Positions 8,938-18,026 of a stretch of DNA of 64,000 bases are shown piece by piece. The DNA is taken from contig CALADS010000089.1 of the NCBI GenBank assembly GCA_937890825.1, positions 62,001 to 126,000 of the forward strand, in the 5' to 3' direction. Position 1 is the stretch's first letter. Every line of letters starts with the position of its first letter. Both the position numbers and the translations under genes were made by a program. The notes under the pieces are model-generated. The model made no database searches. It worked only from the letters and a program-made list of their open reading frames with translations, and was not told the origin of the DNA. The stretch is from an uncultured Bacteroides sp. (GTDB taxonomy: Bacteria; Bacteroidota; Bacteroidia; Bacteroidales; Bacteroidaceae).

Positions 8938-9804
8938 TTACGAACAACGCAATACTTGCCCCGGACGCAATATGGTACGGGTAGAAATGCGATTCAACTT
9001 ACACAGCCGACTTACACTGACTCCCTGACGGCTGGCAATCTTGGAGAGCGTATCGCCTTTCTTAACCTTGTAGAAAAGCCCTTCACCAGAAGCCGTCTGG
9101 CGCTGGCCGGACGATGATTTATGCTTGTGGAACGTATACGTATCAGCTACAATATCCTGTTTTTCAAAATCGAACATGGAAGCAGGATTGATAGGAATTC
9201 CCAAGAAACGGGTTTCAAAGTGAAGATGCGATCCTGTGGAACGTCCTGTATTTCCTCCCAAACCAATAACCTCACCAGCCCGCACCAACTGATTTTCTTT
9301 CACCAACTGCTTGGACAAGTGACCGTACACTGTTTCCAAACCATTATCGTGACGAATCAGAATCATCTTACCGTACCCTCTGCGGCCGTAGTTCTTCACA
9401 ATACGCACTTTTCCGGTAAAGGCAGCACGAATGGTATCGCCTACATATACTTTCACATCCAGACCATAGTGCATACGACGGCGACGCGGACGATAACCAT
9501 ATACGTCGGTAATGCGGGTCTGATGGGTAGGCATACAAAACTCTGTCAAGTCAAACGTATAACTTTCAGGTATGGTAGCATCCTTATAAGCCTGAACGGT
9601 TTCATTGGTCCAAGTAGGATATATATCAATGCCCGGATACAATGCCTGTTCCGCGCGGATTTGCTTTTGTAAAGCCAGCGAGTCTACACTTTTCAATTTT
9701 CTATCTACGGGAGCCTGACGAGCCATCAAATCCTGTGCCATAGAATTCAAGCTTACCATAGCTGTAGCTGCCAACAAAATGGTTTTAATAGAACAAAAAT
9801 TCAT
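8938..9804 (-). CDS. M23 family metallopeptidase with C-terminal LysM domain
   Basis: A secreted cell-wall hydrolase or activator. A signal peptide (residues 1-23, ending SMAQ) is followed by a linker and an M23 lysostaphin-like domain with zinc ligands in MHYGLDVKV and in SHLHFETRF. A LysM peptidoglycan-binding module fills the last 45 residues (YKVKKGDTLSKIASRQGVSV start). The expected HxxxD and HxH zinc-site motifs are all present, so it should be active on peptide cross-bridges. It forms a single-gene unit with its own promoter and terminator. Confidence 0.9.
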   Translation of the reverse strand: MNFCSIKTILLAATAMVSLNSMAQDLMARQAPVDRKLKSVDSLALQKQIRAEQALYPGIDIYPTWTNETVQAYKDATIPESYTFDLTEFCMPTHQTRITDVYGYRPRRRRMHYGLDVKVYVGDTIRAAFTGKVRIVKNYGRRGYGKMILIRHDNGLETVYGHLSKQLVKENQLVRAGEVIGLGGNTGRSTGSHLHFETRFLGIPINPASMFDFEKQDIVADTYTFHKHKSSSGQRQTASGEGLFYKVKKGDTLSKIASRQGVSVSRLCKLNRISTRTILRPGQVLRCS

Positions 9805-9904
9805 CGATTGCAGTGCTTCTTTTTCGATACCAGTCTACGAGTAAATTTAAACAAGCCAACCTTACTCTTCTGACCAATATCCGGATTATTTTCAAAAATT
9901 CCCC

Positions 9905-9912
9905 CAAAGATA
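9905..9912 (-). promoter_or_regulatory. -7 promoter element of the M23 peptidase gene
   Basis: TATCTTTG on the minus strand, 101 bases upstream of the M23 start codon. It forms the left arm of an inverted repeat with TATCTTTG on the plus strand at 9918-9925, so two opposed -7 boxes are separated by 5 bases. The 9805-10057 gap holds these boxes and an ACGGCC/GGCCGT inverted repeat near 9932-9967. Nothing else was recognised in it. Confidence 0.5.
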
Positions 9913-10057
9913 CAACTTATCTTTGATACACAACGGCCTTCATTCACTTTTTTCGGGCCGTTTTCATAAAAAATCAGAAAAACTCTCCTCCCCTAAGGCC
10001 ATTCTTTACCACAGCTTGCTTATTGATATGTTCTATAACATGTTTCCGGAAAGAGCA

Positions 10058-12154
10058 TCACGAAATAGCCGCCCAATTCACATGCGATTTTCTCAAGGCT
10101 TTCAGTTGCTTCCAAAGTATCTCATTTTCTGACAAAACACCATCGGGATCGCGATCTATTACCTGCTGAGCCACTTCACGAACATACTGTAGCAACTGCC
10201 CGTCCTTGGCTATATCGGCAATCTTCAAATCAAAAGCCACCCCACTCTGCTGAGTACCTTCCAAATCACCCGGACCTCGAAGCTTCAAGTCTGCCTCGGC
10301 TATTTCAAAGCCATCATTGGTACGCACCATAATTTCCAGACGTTTCCGGGTATCTTCAGCCAACTTATACCCGGTTACCAAAATACAATAAGATTGGTCG
10401 GCCCCACGTCCCACACGCCCCCGCAGCTGATGTAGCTGCGACAAGCCGAAACGCTCGGCATTTTCGATAATCATCACCGAAGCATTCGGCACATTCACCC
10501 CTACTTCAATCACCGTGGTAGCCACCATAATCTGCGCCTCACCCGCCACAAACAGCTGCATTTGCGCGTCCTTTTCGACCGGTTTCATCTTGCCATGCAC
10601 CTTGCAGACCTTACAGTCTGGAAAAGCCTCGCAAATCTGCAAGTACCCTTCTTCGAGATTCTTCAGATCTATTTTCTCGCTTTCTTGAATCAACGGATAG
10701 ACAATATACACCTGCCTACCTTCGTCAATCTGCTTACGAACCGAACGGTATAGGCTTTCCCGGCGGTTGTCAAACTGATGGATGGTAGCTATCGGCTTTC
10801 TCCCGGGCGGCAATTCATCGATTACAGAAACATCCAAATCTCCATACAAGGTCATAGCCAATGTACGGGGAATAGGCGTGGCAGTCATCACCAGTACATG
10901 AGGCGGCTGCTCACTCTTGGCCCACAAACGCGCTCGCTGAGCCACGCCGAAACGATGCTGCTCGTCGATAACTACATAGCCCAGAGAGGCAAAAGAGACT
11001 GTATCTTCTATCACCGCATGCGTACCTATAAGAATCTGCACTTCACCACTGCGCAAACCTTGCAGAATAGCCTCCCGCTTCTTACCCTTGATAGAACCCG
11101 TGAGCAATTCCACCCGTACGTTCATACCGTACAAGAAATGCTGTATAGTTTCATAATGCTGATTGGCCAAAATCTCAGTAGGAGCCATCATACACGCCTG
11201 ATAACCATTATCTAAAGCAATCAGCATACTCATCAGTGCCACGAGTGTCTTTCCGCTGCCCACATCCCCCTGAAGCAAGCGGTTCATTTGTCTGCCCATC
11301 CCCATGTCCCGGCGAATCTCCTTCAGCACTCGCTTCTGAGCACCCGTCAGTTCGAACGGCAAATTTTGTGAATAAAAAGTATGAAAGATAGCACCTACAT
11401 GCTGAAAAACATACCCCCGATACCGACGTTGGCGTTCGCGGGCATATCGTAGAATGTTGAGTTGCACATAAAACAATTCTTCGAATTTGAGGCGATACTC
11501 AGCCTTGCGCAACAAATCCGCCTGCGTAGGAAAATGAATATTCTTCAAGGCTTCGGTCAACGGCATCAGGTGATGCTCGGCCAGAATAGCCGGTGAAAGA
11601 GTTTCCGGCAGCGGATCTGTAAGGAGCTGCATCACCGCCGTCATCAGTTTTTCAATGGCATGGGAGTTCAACGAAGAACGTTTCATCTTCTCCGTGGTAT
11701 TGTAATAAGGCTGCATACCCAGCGAAGAGAGCGCTACTTCGGATGCTGCATCGATATCGGGATGAGCTATATTAATACGTCCGTTGAAAACCGTGGGACG
11801 CCCAAAAACTACATACTCTTGATTGACTTTATAATGAGTCTTGGCATAACGGATACCTTGAAACCAGACCAAATCCACAAATCCCGTTCCGTCGGTAAAG
11901 TGGGCTATCAACCGCATCTGACGTCCTTCACCCGCCTCCTCGAAACGCACGATTTTACCCTTCAACTGAATATAAGGCATGGAGCCACTCAGTTCGCGTA
12001 TGGAATAGATGCGGCTGCGGTCTACATACTTATAAGGAAAATAATACAGCAAATCGCGCAACGAATAGATGCCCAACTCTTTATTGAGCAACGCTGCACG
12101 CTGAGGGCCTACCCCCGACAAATATTTTATGTCTCGGGAGCCTAAATCGAACAT
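10058..12154 (-). CDS. recG: ATP-dependent DNA helicase RecG
   Basis: A branch-migrating helicase that remodels stalled replication forks and Holliday junctions. An N-terminal wedge/OB domain (about residues 1-200) is followed by a superfamily 2 helicase core with GDVGSGKT (Walker A, near residue 293), DEQHRFG (the RecG form of the DEAD box, near 396), TATPIPRT and QLRGRVGRG. The C-terminal TRD-like end is also present. The size of 698 residues is typical. It is the last gene of the pdxJ-to-recG operon and overlaps ispD by 13 bases. Confidence 0.96.
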   Translation of the reverse strand: MFDLGSRDIKYLSGVGPQRAALLNKELGIYSLRDLLYYFPYKYVDRSRIYSIRELSGSMPYIQLKGKIVRFEEAGEGRQMRLIAHFTDGTGFVDLVWFQGIRYAKTHYKVNQEYVVFGRPTVFNGRINIAHPDIDAASEVALSSLGMQPYYNTTEKMKRSSLNSHAIEKLMTAVMQLLTDPLPETLSPAILAEHHLMPLTEALKNIHFPTQADLLRKAEYRLKFEELFYVQLNILRYARERQRRYRGYVFQHVGAIFHTFYSQNLPFELTGAQKRVLKEIRRDMGMGRQMNRLLQGDVGSGKTLVALMSMLIALDNGYQACMMAPTEILANQHYETIQHFLYGMNVRVELLTGSIKGKKREAILQGLRSGEVQILIGTHAVIEDTVSFASLGYVVIDEQHRFGVAQRARLWAKSEQPPHVLVMTATPIPRTLAMTLYGDLDVSVIDELPPGRKPIATIHQFDNRRESLYRSVRKQIDEGRQVYIVYPLIQESEKIDLKNLEEGYLQICEAFPDCKVCKVHGKMKPVEKDAQMQLFVAGEAQIMVATTVIEVGVNVPNASVMIIENAERFGLSQLHQLRGRVGRGADQSYCILVTGYKLAEDTRKRLEIMVRTNDGFEIAEADLKLRGPGDLEGTQQSGVAFDLKIADIAKDGQLLQYVREVAQQVIDRDPDGVLSENEILWKQLKALRKSHVNWAAIS

Positions 12155-12843
12155 GATTCCAAAAGTGCCGCAGCAATCTTCAAATCAAAAGGAGTCGTAA
12201 TTTTAATATTTTCGCGGTTGCCTTCGGTCAACGACACAGCCATCCCCATCGCTTCTACCACCGAAGCATCGTCTGTGAAATGAGCAGTATAAGGCTGACG
12301 ATAAGCCTGCTGTAACAAATCGATATCGAACACCTGCGGTGTCTGTACCAAGCGGTATTCATCCCGAGGAACCGTTACACTCTGTTCGCCAGAAATGCGA
12401 CGAACCGTTTCTACCACCCCGATTACAGGTACCACGGCCTTCTTTTCGGCAGCCCATTCATAACAACGGGCCAGCACCTCAGCTGATACGAACGGACGAA
12501 CCCCGTCGTGCACAGCTACCAGACCAGGGCCATGCACCAATGCCAAACCATTCTGCACAGAATGAAAGCGCGTTTCGCCTCCATCGGCCACCGTATGCGG
12601 CACCTGAAAACAGTATTCACCGCACAGCCTTTTCCAGTAATCCTGCTGGCTGCACGGTAATACTAAAATAATCTTCACCGACGCATCGTACGCATAAAAG
12701 GCCTCCAGTGTACGCATCAACACCGGTTTGCCGCCTATCGGAAGAAATTGCTTGGGCAAATCGCTCCCCATGCGCAAACCCTTACCGCCTGCTACAATCA
12801 GCGCATATTTCGTGAATTGTTCCTTCATACAGTTCATCAGCAC
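12142..12843 (-). CDS. ispD: 2-C-methyl-D-erythritol 4-phosphate cytidylyltransferase
   Basis: Third enzyme of the non-mevalonate isoprenoid pathway, coupling CTP to methylerythritol phosphate. The nucleotide-binding loop IVAGGKGLRMGSDLPKQF is near residue 16, and AVHDGVRPFV near residue 107 holds the catalytic-site aspartate and arginine. The frame opens at 12843, overlapping the DJ-1 gene by 7 bases. An internal ATG at 12828 (MKEQFTKYALIV) is an equally good start and would remove the overlap. The end overlaps recG. Confidence 0.93.
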   Translation of the reverse strand: MLMNCMKEQFTKYALIVAGGKGLRMGSDLPKQFLPIGGKPVLMRTLEAFYAYDASVKIILVLPCSQQDYWKRLCGEYCFQVPHTVADGGETRFHSVQNGLALVHGPGLVAVHDGVRPFVSAEVLARCYEWAAEKKAVVPVIGVVETVRRISGEQSVTVPRDEYRLVQTPQVFDIDLLQQAYRQPYTAHFTDDASVVEAMGMAVSLTEGNRENIKITTPFDLKIAAALLESCSI

Positions 12844-13385
12844 ACCATCATTGCCTCTTTCAATTCTTGTACTTTATCAGCACCCACCAGCAACTCCACT
12901 AAGGCAAAAGCAAACGGCATGGCTGCTGCAGGCCCCTTGCCCGTAATGATATAATCGTCTTTCTCTACCAGTGCAGCTGTATACTCTGCCCCTTCCAAGA
13001 ACTGCTCAAAACCCGGATAACATGTTGCCTTCTTACCTGCCAGAATACCCAGCTTGCCCAATACCATGGGAGCTGCACAAATAGCAGCCAAAGGCTTTTT
13101 CTCGGCCGCAAACGCCTGTAGTAACTTACACAAATCCTTACATTCGCCCAACGTAGCCGCTCCCGGCATTCCTCCAGGCAATACCAGCATCTCGGCATCA
13201 TAAAAATCACAGTTCACTATATTCTTATCACACAGCACCGAAACACCGTGCGCGCCTTTCACAATTTCATCAGGAGTAACCGAAACCATTTCCACGGCAA
13301 CGCCTGCACGTCGCAGTATATCTACTACAGAAAAAGCTTCTATTTCTTCAAAACCATCGGCAAAAAATACATACACTGTTTTCAT
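12837..13385 (-). CDS. DJ-1/PfpI family protein (YajL-like)
   Basis: A 182-residue flavodoxin-like protein of the DJ-1 superfamily. The nucleophile-elbow cysteine is Cys103 in AAICAAPMVLG, and the acidic residues near it in space lie in FEEIEAF (residues 12-18). Relatives act as covalent chaperones or as glyoxalase/deglycase-type repair enzymes, and the exact role here is not known. It lies 15 bases downstream of the tonB stop, within the operon. Confidence 0.85.
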   Translation of the reverse strand: MKTVYVFFADGFEEIEAFSVVDILRRAGVAVEMVSVTPDEIVKGAHGVSVLCDKNIVNCDFYDAEMLVLPGGMPGAATLGECKDLCKLLQAFAAEKKPLAAICAAPMVLGKLGILAGKKATCYPGFEQFLEGAEYTAALVEKDDYIITGKGPAAAMPFAFALVELLVGADKVQELKEAMMVC

Positions 13386-13399
13386 AACCTAATTCTCCT

Positions 13400-14284
13400 T
13401 TATTTTAAATTAAAATAATAAGTAATTGTTCCCTGCTGATTATTCAGGCCACTGATCGTGTTAAAACGTGCTCTCTTGGCTGCATCCTCAGCCGCTTTCC
13501 GAAGTGCCGGATTCACCGTGTTGGTGCGGCGGTTGATACCGGTAGCTATCACCCTTCCGGCCGGATTGACCGTGATGTCCACCACTACCCTGCCTTCATC
13601 CTGCACCGTATACACAGGCCTGGGCAAGCCGCCTTCACCCAGCGAACGCCCGCCCAAATCGAACGAGCCGTATCCTCCAGTCCCTTCCAGTTTGCCGGTG
13701 GAAGCATTACCTGCAGGATTCCCCTGCACACCAGTACCTGTGGCACTTCCTTTATCTGCCATCTGAGCTCCCTTACCAAAAGCGCCCGCCACTCTGCGAC
13801 GAGCAGCCTCTTCGGCTTCTTTGCGAGCCTTTTCAGCTTTCGCTTCGGCCAGTTTTCGAGCCTCTTCAGCTTTTTCCGCTTCCGTTTTTTCTGGCTTCAC
13901 GGGGTCTTTCTTAAGTTTTTTTTCCGGTTTCTTCTTAGGCTCTTTTTTAGGTTCCTTTTTGACTACCTTTTCAGGAGCCTCTTCCTTGGGCGGAATCGCT
14001 ACGGTTTCCTCCACTTCCTGCGTCAGCAAATCCTGCTCTACCTCTTCAGGAACCGATTCTTCAACCGGAGCTACCTCATCGGGCATCACATCTACCTCCA
14101 CCAGTGAGGGGTCTAGCGTTCCTGCCGACTGCATAGTCTCGCCCAACATCACAGGCACACCACCTTCCTCCTGCTGCTGAGGCACGGTAAAACCAACCAT
14201 CCACAACAGCAGAATAACGGCCACATGCACCAGCAAGGCCCCTGCCAATCCTATATATTTAGCTTTCTTCTTCTGATTCACCAT
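13400..14284 (-). CDS. tonB: TonB family energy transducer
   Basis: Carries proton-motive energy from ExbB/ExbD to outer-membrane receptors such as the SusC proteins. One N-terminal membrane anchor (about residues 10-31) precedes a long charged, Pro/Glu/Lys-rich stretch that spans the periplasm, with repeated KKEPKKEPKKKPEKK-type segments near residue 110. A glycine-rich linker and a C-terminal domain of about 80 residues (VDITVNPAGRVIATGI) follow. It directly follows exbD (stop and start adjoin at 14284/14285), so the three proteins should form one complex. Confidence 0.85.
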   Translation of the reverse strand: MVNQKKKAKYIGLAGALLVHVAVILLLWMVGFTVPQQQEEGGVPVMLGETMQSAGTLDPSLVEVDVMPDEVAPVEESVPEEVEQDLLTQEVEETVAIPPKEEAPEKVVKKEPKKEPKKKPEKKLKKDPVKPEKTEAEKAEEARKLAEAKAEKARKEAEEAARRRVAGAFGKGAQMADKGSATGTGVQGNPAGNASTGKLEGTGGYGSFDLGGRSLGEGGLPRPVYTVQDEGRVVVDITVNPAGRVIATGINRRTNTVNPALRKAAEDAAKRARFNTISGLNNQQGTITYYFNLK

Positions 14285-14698
14285 TTACTTCGATTCTGGC
14301 GGTCGCGTAGCCAACACCATCTTGAAATGATTTTCATTGGCTATGTTCAACACCCGCACTATTTCACGATAAGGCACCGATTCATCGGCATACAAGGCCA
14401 CATACATATCCGGTTCCTTGGCAGCACAGCTTTTCAGGAAAGGAGTCAGTTCCTCCAAAGTAAGTACCTGTTCCTTATCATTTCCAAAAGCTGCATACAT
14501 CGTCAACTCTCGGTCGATAATAACCCGCGTAAGCGGTTTGGCCGACGTCTGCTGCTTGCCCTGTGGCAACAACACCTTGATGGCATTGGGCGACACCATC
14601 GTAGAGGTAATCATAAAAAATATCAGCAGCAGGAAAATCAAGTCCGTCATGGAAGCCATGCTGAAACTCGGCGATATTTTAACTCTACGCTTTAACAT
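14285..14698 (-). CDS. exbD: ExbD/TolR family biopolymer transport protein
   Basis: One N-terminal transmembrane helix (near residues 17-36, DLIFLLLIFFMITSTMV) contains the conserved membrane aspartate of the proton path. A periplasmic domain of about 100 residues follows. The 137-residue length fits ExbD/TolR. It overlaps exbB by 7 bases and abuts tonB. Many Bacteroidetes carry two exbD copies in such operons; only one is seen here. Confidence 0.88.
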   Translation of the reverse strand: MLKRRVKISPSFSMASMTDLIFLLLIFFMITSTMVSPNAIKVLLPQGKQQTSAKPLTRVIIDRELTMYAAFGNDKEQVLTLEELTPFLKSCAAKEPDMYVALYADESVPYREIVRVLNIANENHFKMVLATRPPESK

Positions 14699-15408
14699 GC
14701 CGGTTTATTCAATAAATCCATAAATGCCAAAGTCTTGGCTTCCATTTTATTGACCACCCCGTCGATCAGCGTCACCAGGTAATTATAAGAAAACATGGCT
14801 ATGATACCCACCACCAGTCCACCTACCGTGGTAATCATTGCTTCGTAGATACCCCCTGAAAGTAGAGTGATATCGATATTGTTGCCAGCATTGGCCATCT
14901 GCCAAAAAGCACGCACCATACCCGTCACCGTACCCAGGAATCCCAACATCGGTGCACCGCTCGAAATGGTAGCCATAATGGTCATACCCTTTTCCAGCTT
15001 GGCCACCTCGATGTTGCCTACATTTTCAATCGCAGCCTGCACATCATTGACCGGATGTCCCAAACGGCTGATTCCCTTTTCAATCATCCGTGCCGAAGGT
15101 GTGTTCACTCCTCGACAATAACTGATAGCCGCTTTCAGTTCTCCATCGGCTATATAATCCTTGATTTTATCCATAAACTGTGGGTCTTCCTTGCCCGCTT
15201 TACGAATCACAAAGTTCCGTTCGAACAAGATATAGAAACATACCAGCGACATCAGTCCCAGTACTACCATAATCCAGCCACCCTTCATGGCCATGGCCCA
15301 CAAACTCATTTCTTCCGGAGCATCCAGAACCGGTGTAAGCACCGGATTAGCCCCTGTCAGCGTATCGGTCAGAGCCGATGCTGCCTGCCATACTACCATT
15401 CCCATCAT
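14692..15408 (-). CDS. exbB: MotA/TolQ/ExbB proton channel family protein
   Basis: The proton-channel partner of ExbD. Three membrane helices are visible: near residues 34-55 (GGWIMVVLGLMSLVCFYILF), near 145-170 (ISSGAPMLGFLGTVTGMVRAF begins it) and near 190-215 (the AMITTVGGLVVGIIAMFSYN region). The GxxGTVxGM and TTxxGLxxxI motifs are family signatures. It overlaps the end of pdxJ by one base (15408), giving a pdxJ-exbB-exbD-tonB series. Confidence 0.9.
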   Translation of the reverse strand: MMGMVVWQAASALTDTLTGANPVLTPVLDAPEEMSLWAMAMKGGWIMVVLGLMSLVCFYILFERNFVIRKAGKEDPQFMDKIKDYIADGELKAAISYCRGVNTPSARMIEKGISRLGHPVNDVQAAIENVGNIEVAKLEKGMTIMATISSGAPMLGFLGTVTGMVRAFWQMANAGNNIDITLLSGGIYEAMITTVGGLVVGIIAMFSYNYLVTLIDGVVNKMEAKTLAFMDLLNKPAC

Positions 15409-16121
15409 CAGCGAAGACAGTTTTTATATTCCTGCACCGTACGTTGCAACCCCAGATACAGCGCATCACTTATCAGCGCATGACCGATGGAAACCTCGTC
15501 CAGCCAAGGAATGTTTTGATAAAAATAATTCAAATTTTCCAAACTCAAGTCGTGTCCGGCATTCAGTCCTAACCCCAGACTACGGGCTATGCGTGCAGCT
15601 TCGATAAACGGAGCTACTGCTGCCTCCCGATTCTTGGCATAAGCCGAAGCATAGGGCTCGGTATACAATTCCACCCTATCGGCACCTGCCTTGGCTGCAT
15701 ATTCTATCATCTCAGCCTCGGTAGACACAAATACTGAGGTACGAATACCGGCAGAATTAAAGGATTCGAGCACTTCCGACAAAAAATCAAGATTAGCCTT
15801 GGTATCCCACCCCGCATTAGAAGTAAGCTGCGTGGGACTATCGGGCACCAACGTCACCTGATGAGGCTTCACTTTCAGAACCAAATCGATAAATTCGGGC
15901 GAGGGGTAGCCTTCAATATTGAATTCCGTGCGCAACAGCGGACGAAGGTCGAACACGTCACTCTTACGGATATGACGTTCATCGGGGCGCGGATGCACCG
16001 TGATGCCATCAGCACCAAAACTCTCGCAATCCAATGCTACCTTAACCACATTCGGCACATTCCCTCCACGGGCATTACGCAAAGTGGCTACTTTATTAAT
16101 GTTCACACTTAATTTAGTCAT
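15408..16121 (-). CDS. pdxJ: pyridoxine 5'-phosphate synthase
   Basis: Joins 1-deoxy-xylulose 5-phosphate with 3-amino-2-oxopropyl phosphate to make pyridoxine 5'-phosphate, the last ring-forming step of vitamin B6 synthesis. Family motifs are LSVNINKVATLRNARGG at the N-terminus, GADGITVHPRPDERHI near residue 33, and GLNAGHDL and SIGHALI near the C-terminus. The 237-residue length is normal. It is the first gene of a seven-gene operon and is divergent from nadK. Confidence 0.96.
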   Translation of the reverse strand: MTKLSVNINKVATLRNARGGNVPNVVKVALDCESFGADGITVHPRPDERHIRKSDVFDLRPLLRTEFNIEGYPSPEFIDLVLKVKPHQVTLVPDSPTQLTSNAGWDTKANLDFLSEVLESFNSAGIRTSVFVSTEAEMIEYAAKAGADRVELYTEPYASAYAKNREAAVAPFIEAARIARSLGLGLNAGHDLSLENLNYFYQNIPWLDEVSIGHALISDALYLGLQRTVQEYKNCLR

Positions 16122-16142
16122 AATCGCTTTTTATATTTGGGA

Positions 16143-16150
16143 CAAAAGTA
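16143..16150 (-). promoter_or_regulatory. -7 promoter element of the pdxJ-exbB-exbD-tonB-DJ1-ispD-recG operon
   Basis: TACTTTTG on the minus strand fits TAnnTTTG and lies 22 bases upstream of the pdxJ start. No other gap larger than about 15 bases occurs until after recG, so this may be the main promoter of the whole run. Confidence 0.5.
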
Positions 16151-16193
16151 CAAATAATAGCGATAAGTTGGCAGCTATCTGAGAAAAAAATGG

Positions 16194-16201
16194 CATCTTT
16201 G
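16194..16201 (+). promoter_or_regulatory. -7-like promoter element of nadK
   Basis: CATCTTTG differs from TAnnTTTG only at the first base and lies 25 bases before the ATG at 16226. It falls inside the longer nadK frame that opens at 16190, which argues for the 16226 start. Confidence 0.4.
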
Positions 16202-16225
16202 CAAGCATTAACTTCAAAACAGCCT

Positions 16226-17095
16226 ATGAAATTTGCTATTTTTGGAAACTGTTATCAAGCGCATAAATCCTCTCATGCAGAACATTTATTTCACTTGTTG
16301 ATGCAACGAAATGCTTCTCTCTGTGTCAGCAAAGAGTTTTATCATTTCTTAAAAGATGACTTGCATTTAAACGTTCCACCGGCCGAACTGATTGACGGGG
16401 ATGACTTTACCGCCGACCTGGCTATCAGCATTGGCGGTGACGGCACTTTTCTGAAAACTGCCAGTAGGGTGGGAAGAAAGAACATCCCTATTTTAGGAAT
16501 CAACACCGGAAGACTGGGATTTCTGGCCGATATATCTCCAGATGAAATAGAAGAAACCCTCAATGAAATCTATAATCACCAGTATAAAGTAGAGGAAAGA
16601 AGTGTGCTGCAACTGCAATGCGACAACGAGACGCTGATGCAGGCACCGTATGCTCTGAACGAAATCGCTGTACTGAAGCACGACAGTTCGTCGATGATCA
16701 GCATCCACACTTCTATCAATGGGGCACACCTTGCCACATACCAGGCCGACGGATTGATAGTGGCCACTCCTACCGGTTCTACTGCTTATTCGCTAAGTGT
16801 AGGCGGACCGATTATGGTGCCTCACAGCCAGACGTTTGCCATTACTCCGGTAGCTCCACACAGTCTGAATGTGCGTCCGATAGTAATCTGTGACGACTGG
16901 GAAATTACGCTGGAGGTGGAAAGCCGCAGCCATAACTTTCTGGTGGCGGTAGACGGACGCAGTGAGTCTTGCAAAGAATCTACCCAACTGCGCATTTCGC
17001 GTGCCGACTATACCATCAAGGTAATGAAGCGTTGTAATCACTCTTTCTTTGATACGCTGCGCAACAAGATGATGTGGGGAGCCGATGCCCGGTAA
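16226..17095 (+). CDS. nadK: NAD kinase
   Basis: Phosphorylates NAD to NADP. The start was set at 16226 (MKFAIFGNCYQ), because the longer frame from 16190 would begin at the promoter element and add 12 residues unlike the family. The diphosphate-binding motif ISIGGDGTFLKT is near residue 72, and the second family motif ATPTGSTAYSLSVGGPI follows near residue 180. At 289 residues it has the usual length. A strong terminator follows. Confidence 0.95.
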   Translation: MKFAIFGNCYQAHKSSHAEHLFHLLMQRNASLCVSKEFYHFLKDDLHLNVPPAELIDGDDFTADLAISIGGDGTFLKTASRVGRKNIPILGINTGRLGFLADISPDEIEETLNEIYNHQYKVEERSVLQLQCDNETLMQAPYALNEIAVLKHDSSSMISIHTSINGAHLATYQADGLIVATPTGSTAYSLSVGGPIMVPHSQTFAITPVAPHSLNVRPIVICDDWEITLEVESRSHNFLVAVDGRSESCKESTQLRISRADYTIKVMKRCNHSFFDTLRNKMMWGADAR

Positions 17096-17120
17096 GGACA
17101 GCCTGCTACCACAGATATAA

Positions 17121-17158
17121 AAAGAGAATGCTGCCCGGATGCAGCATTCTCTTTTTTT
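17121..17158 (+). terminator. Bidirectional terminator between nadK and pyrF
   Basis: A 14-bp perfect stem (AAAGAGAATGCTGC at 17121-17134 with GCAGCATTCTCTTT at 17141-17154) has a CCGGAT loop and is followed by a T run. The A run on the other side makes it work for the convergent pyrF operon as well. Confidence 0.9.
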
Positions 17159-17182
17159 ATATTGCTCACAGTAAGACTGTGC

Positions 17183-18007
17183 TTACAAGATAGCTTTCAG
17201 CTGTTCGGCCATCTGTGCCTGCACCTCTTGGGCAGCCTGGCGGGCAGCAGCAGCAAAGTTCTCGGTCTTGTCCACGTAGATAATACCGCGGCTGGAGTTT
17301 ACAATCAGGCCGCATGTGCTGTTCATGCCATACTTGCACACCTCTTCGAGCGAGCCGCCCTGAGCACCTACACCGGGAACCAGCAAGAAATGGTTGGGCA
17401 CAATCTTACGGATATCCTCGAAAGCACGGCCCTGTGTGGCACCTACCACATACATCATCTGTTCGTCGCCTGCCCATTCTTGACTCTTACGCAGCACCTT
17501 TTCAAACAACCGTTCACCTTCAGTATCGGTAGTCAATTGGAAGTCGTGAGAGCCCTTATTGCTGGTCAGAGCCAACAGAATCACCCACTTTCCTTCATAG
17601 GTCAAGAAAGGCGTCACACTATCCTCGCCCATATAGGGAGCCACCGTTACCGAGTCGATATTCAGTTCTTCAAAGAATGTACGCGCATACATGGCCGACG
17701 TATTGCCAATATCACCGCGCTTGGCATCAGCTATGATAAACTGGTCGGGATAATTCTCCTTGATATAATTCACCGTCTTCTCAAAGGCAATCCAGCCCTT
17801 TACACCCATACTTTCATAAAAAGCCAGATTCGGCTTATAAGCGATACACAAATCGTGCGTGGCATCGATAATCGCCTTGTTGAAAGCAAAGATGGGGTCT
17901 TCTTCCTTCAGCAGATGTTCCGGAATCTTCTTAATATCAGTATCCAGACCTACACAAAGGAATGATTTCTTACGTTTGATGTTTTCGAAAAGTTCTTGTT
18001 TGTTCAT
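17183..18007 (-). CDS. pyrF: orotidine 5'-phosphate decarboxylase (type 2)
   Basis: Last step of UMP synthesis. The catalytic Asp-Lys-Asp set is in IADAKRGDIGNTS near residue 93. The length of 274 residues and the FENIKRKKSFLCVGLDTD opening mark the longer type 2 form. It follows prfA by 19 bases and is the last gene of the purM operon. Confidence 0.95.
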   Translation of the reverse strand: MNKQELFENIKRKKSFLCVGLDTDIKKIPEHLLKEEDPIFAFNKAIIDATHDLCIAYKPNLAFYESMGVKGWIAFEKTVNYIKENYPDQFIIADAKRGDIGNTSAMYARTFFEELNIDSVTVAPYMGEDSVTPFLTYEGKWVILLALTSNKGSHDFQLTTDTEGERLFEKVLRKSQEWAGDEQMMYVVGATQGRAFEDIRKIVPNHFLLVPGVGAQGGSLEEVCKYGMNSTCGLIVNSSRGIIYVDKTENFAAAARQAAQEVQAQMAEQLKAIL

Positions 18008-18026
18008 ATCTTCACTGTTTTACAGA

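Noticed and set aside
9923..10132. A small plus-strand frame after the opposed -7 box near 9918
   Set aside because: It runs antisense into the recG end, has no domain, and an inverted repeat follows the box almost at once.
16190..16225. The longer nadK start
   Set aside because: It overlaps the -7-like box and adds residues unlike the family. ATG 16226 gives the usual N-terminus.
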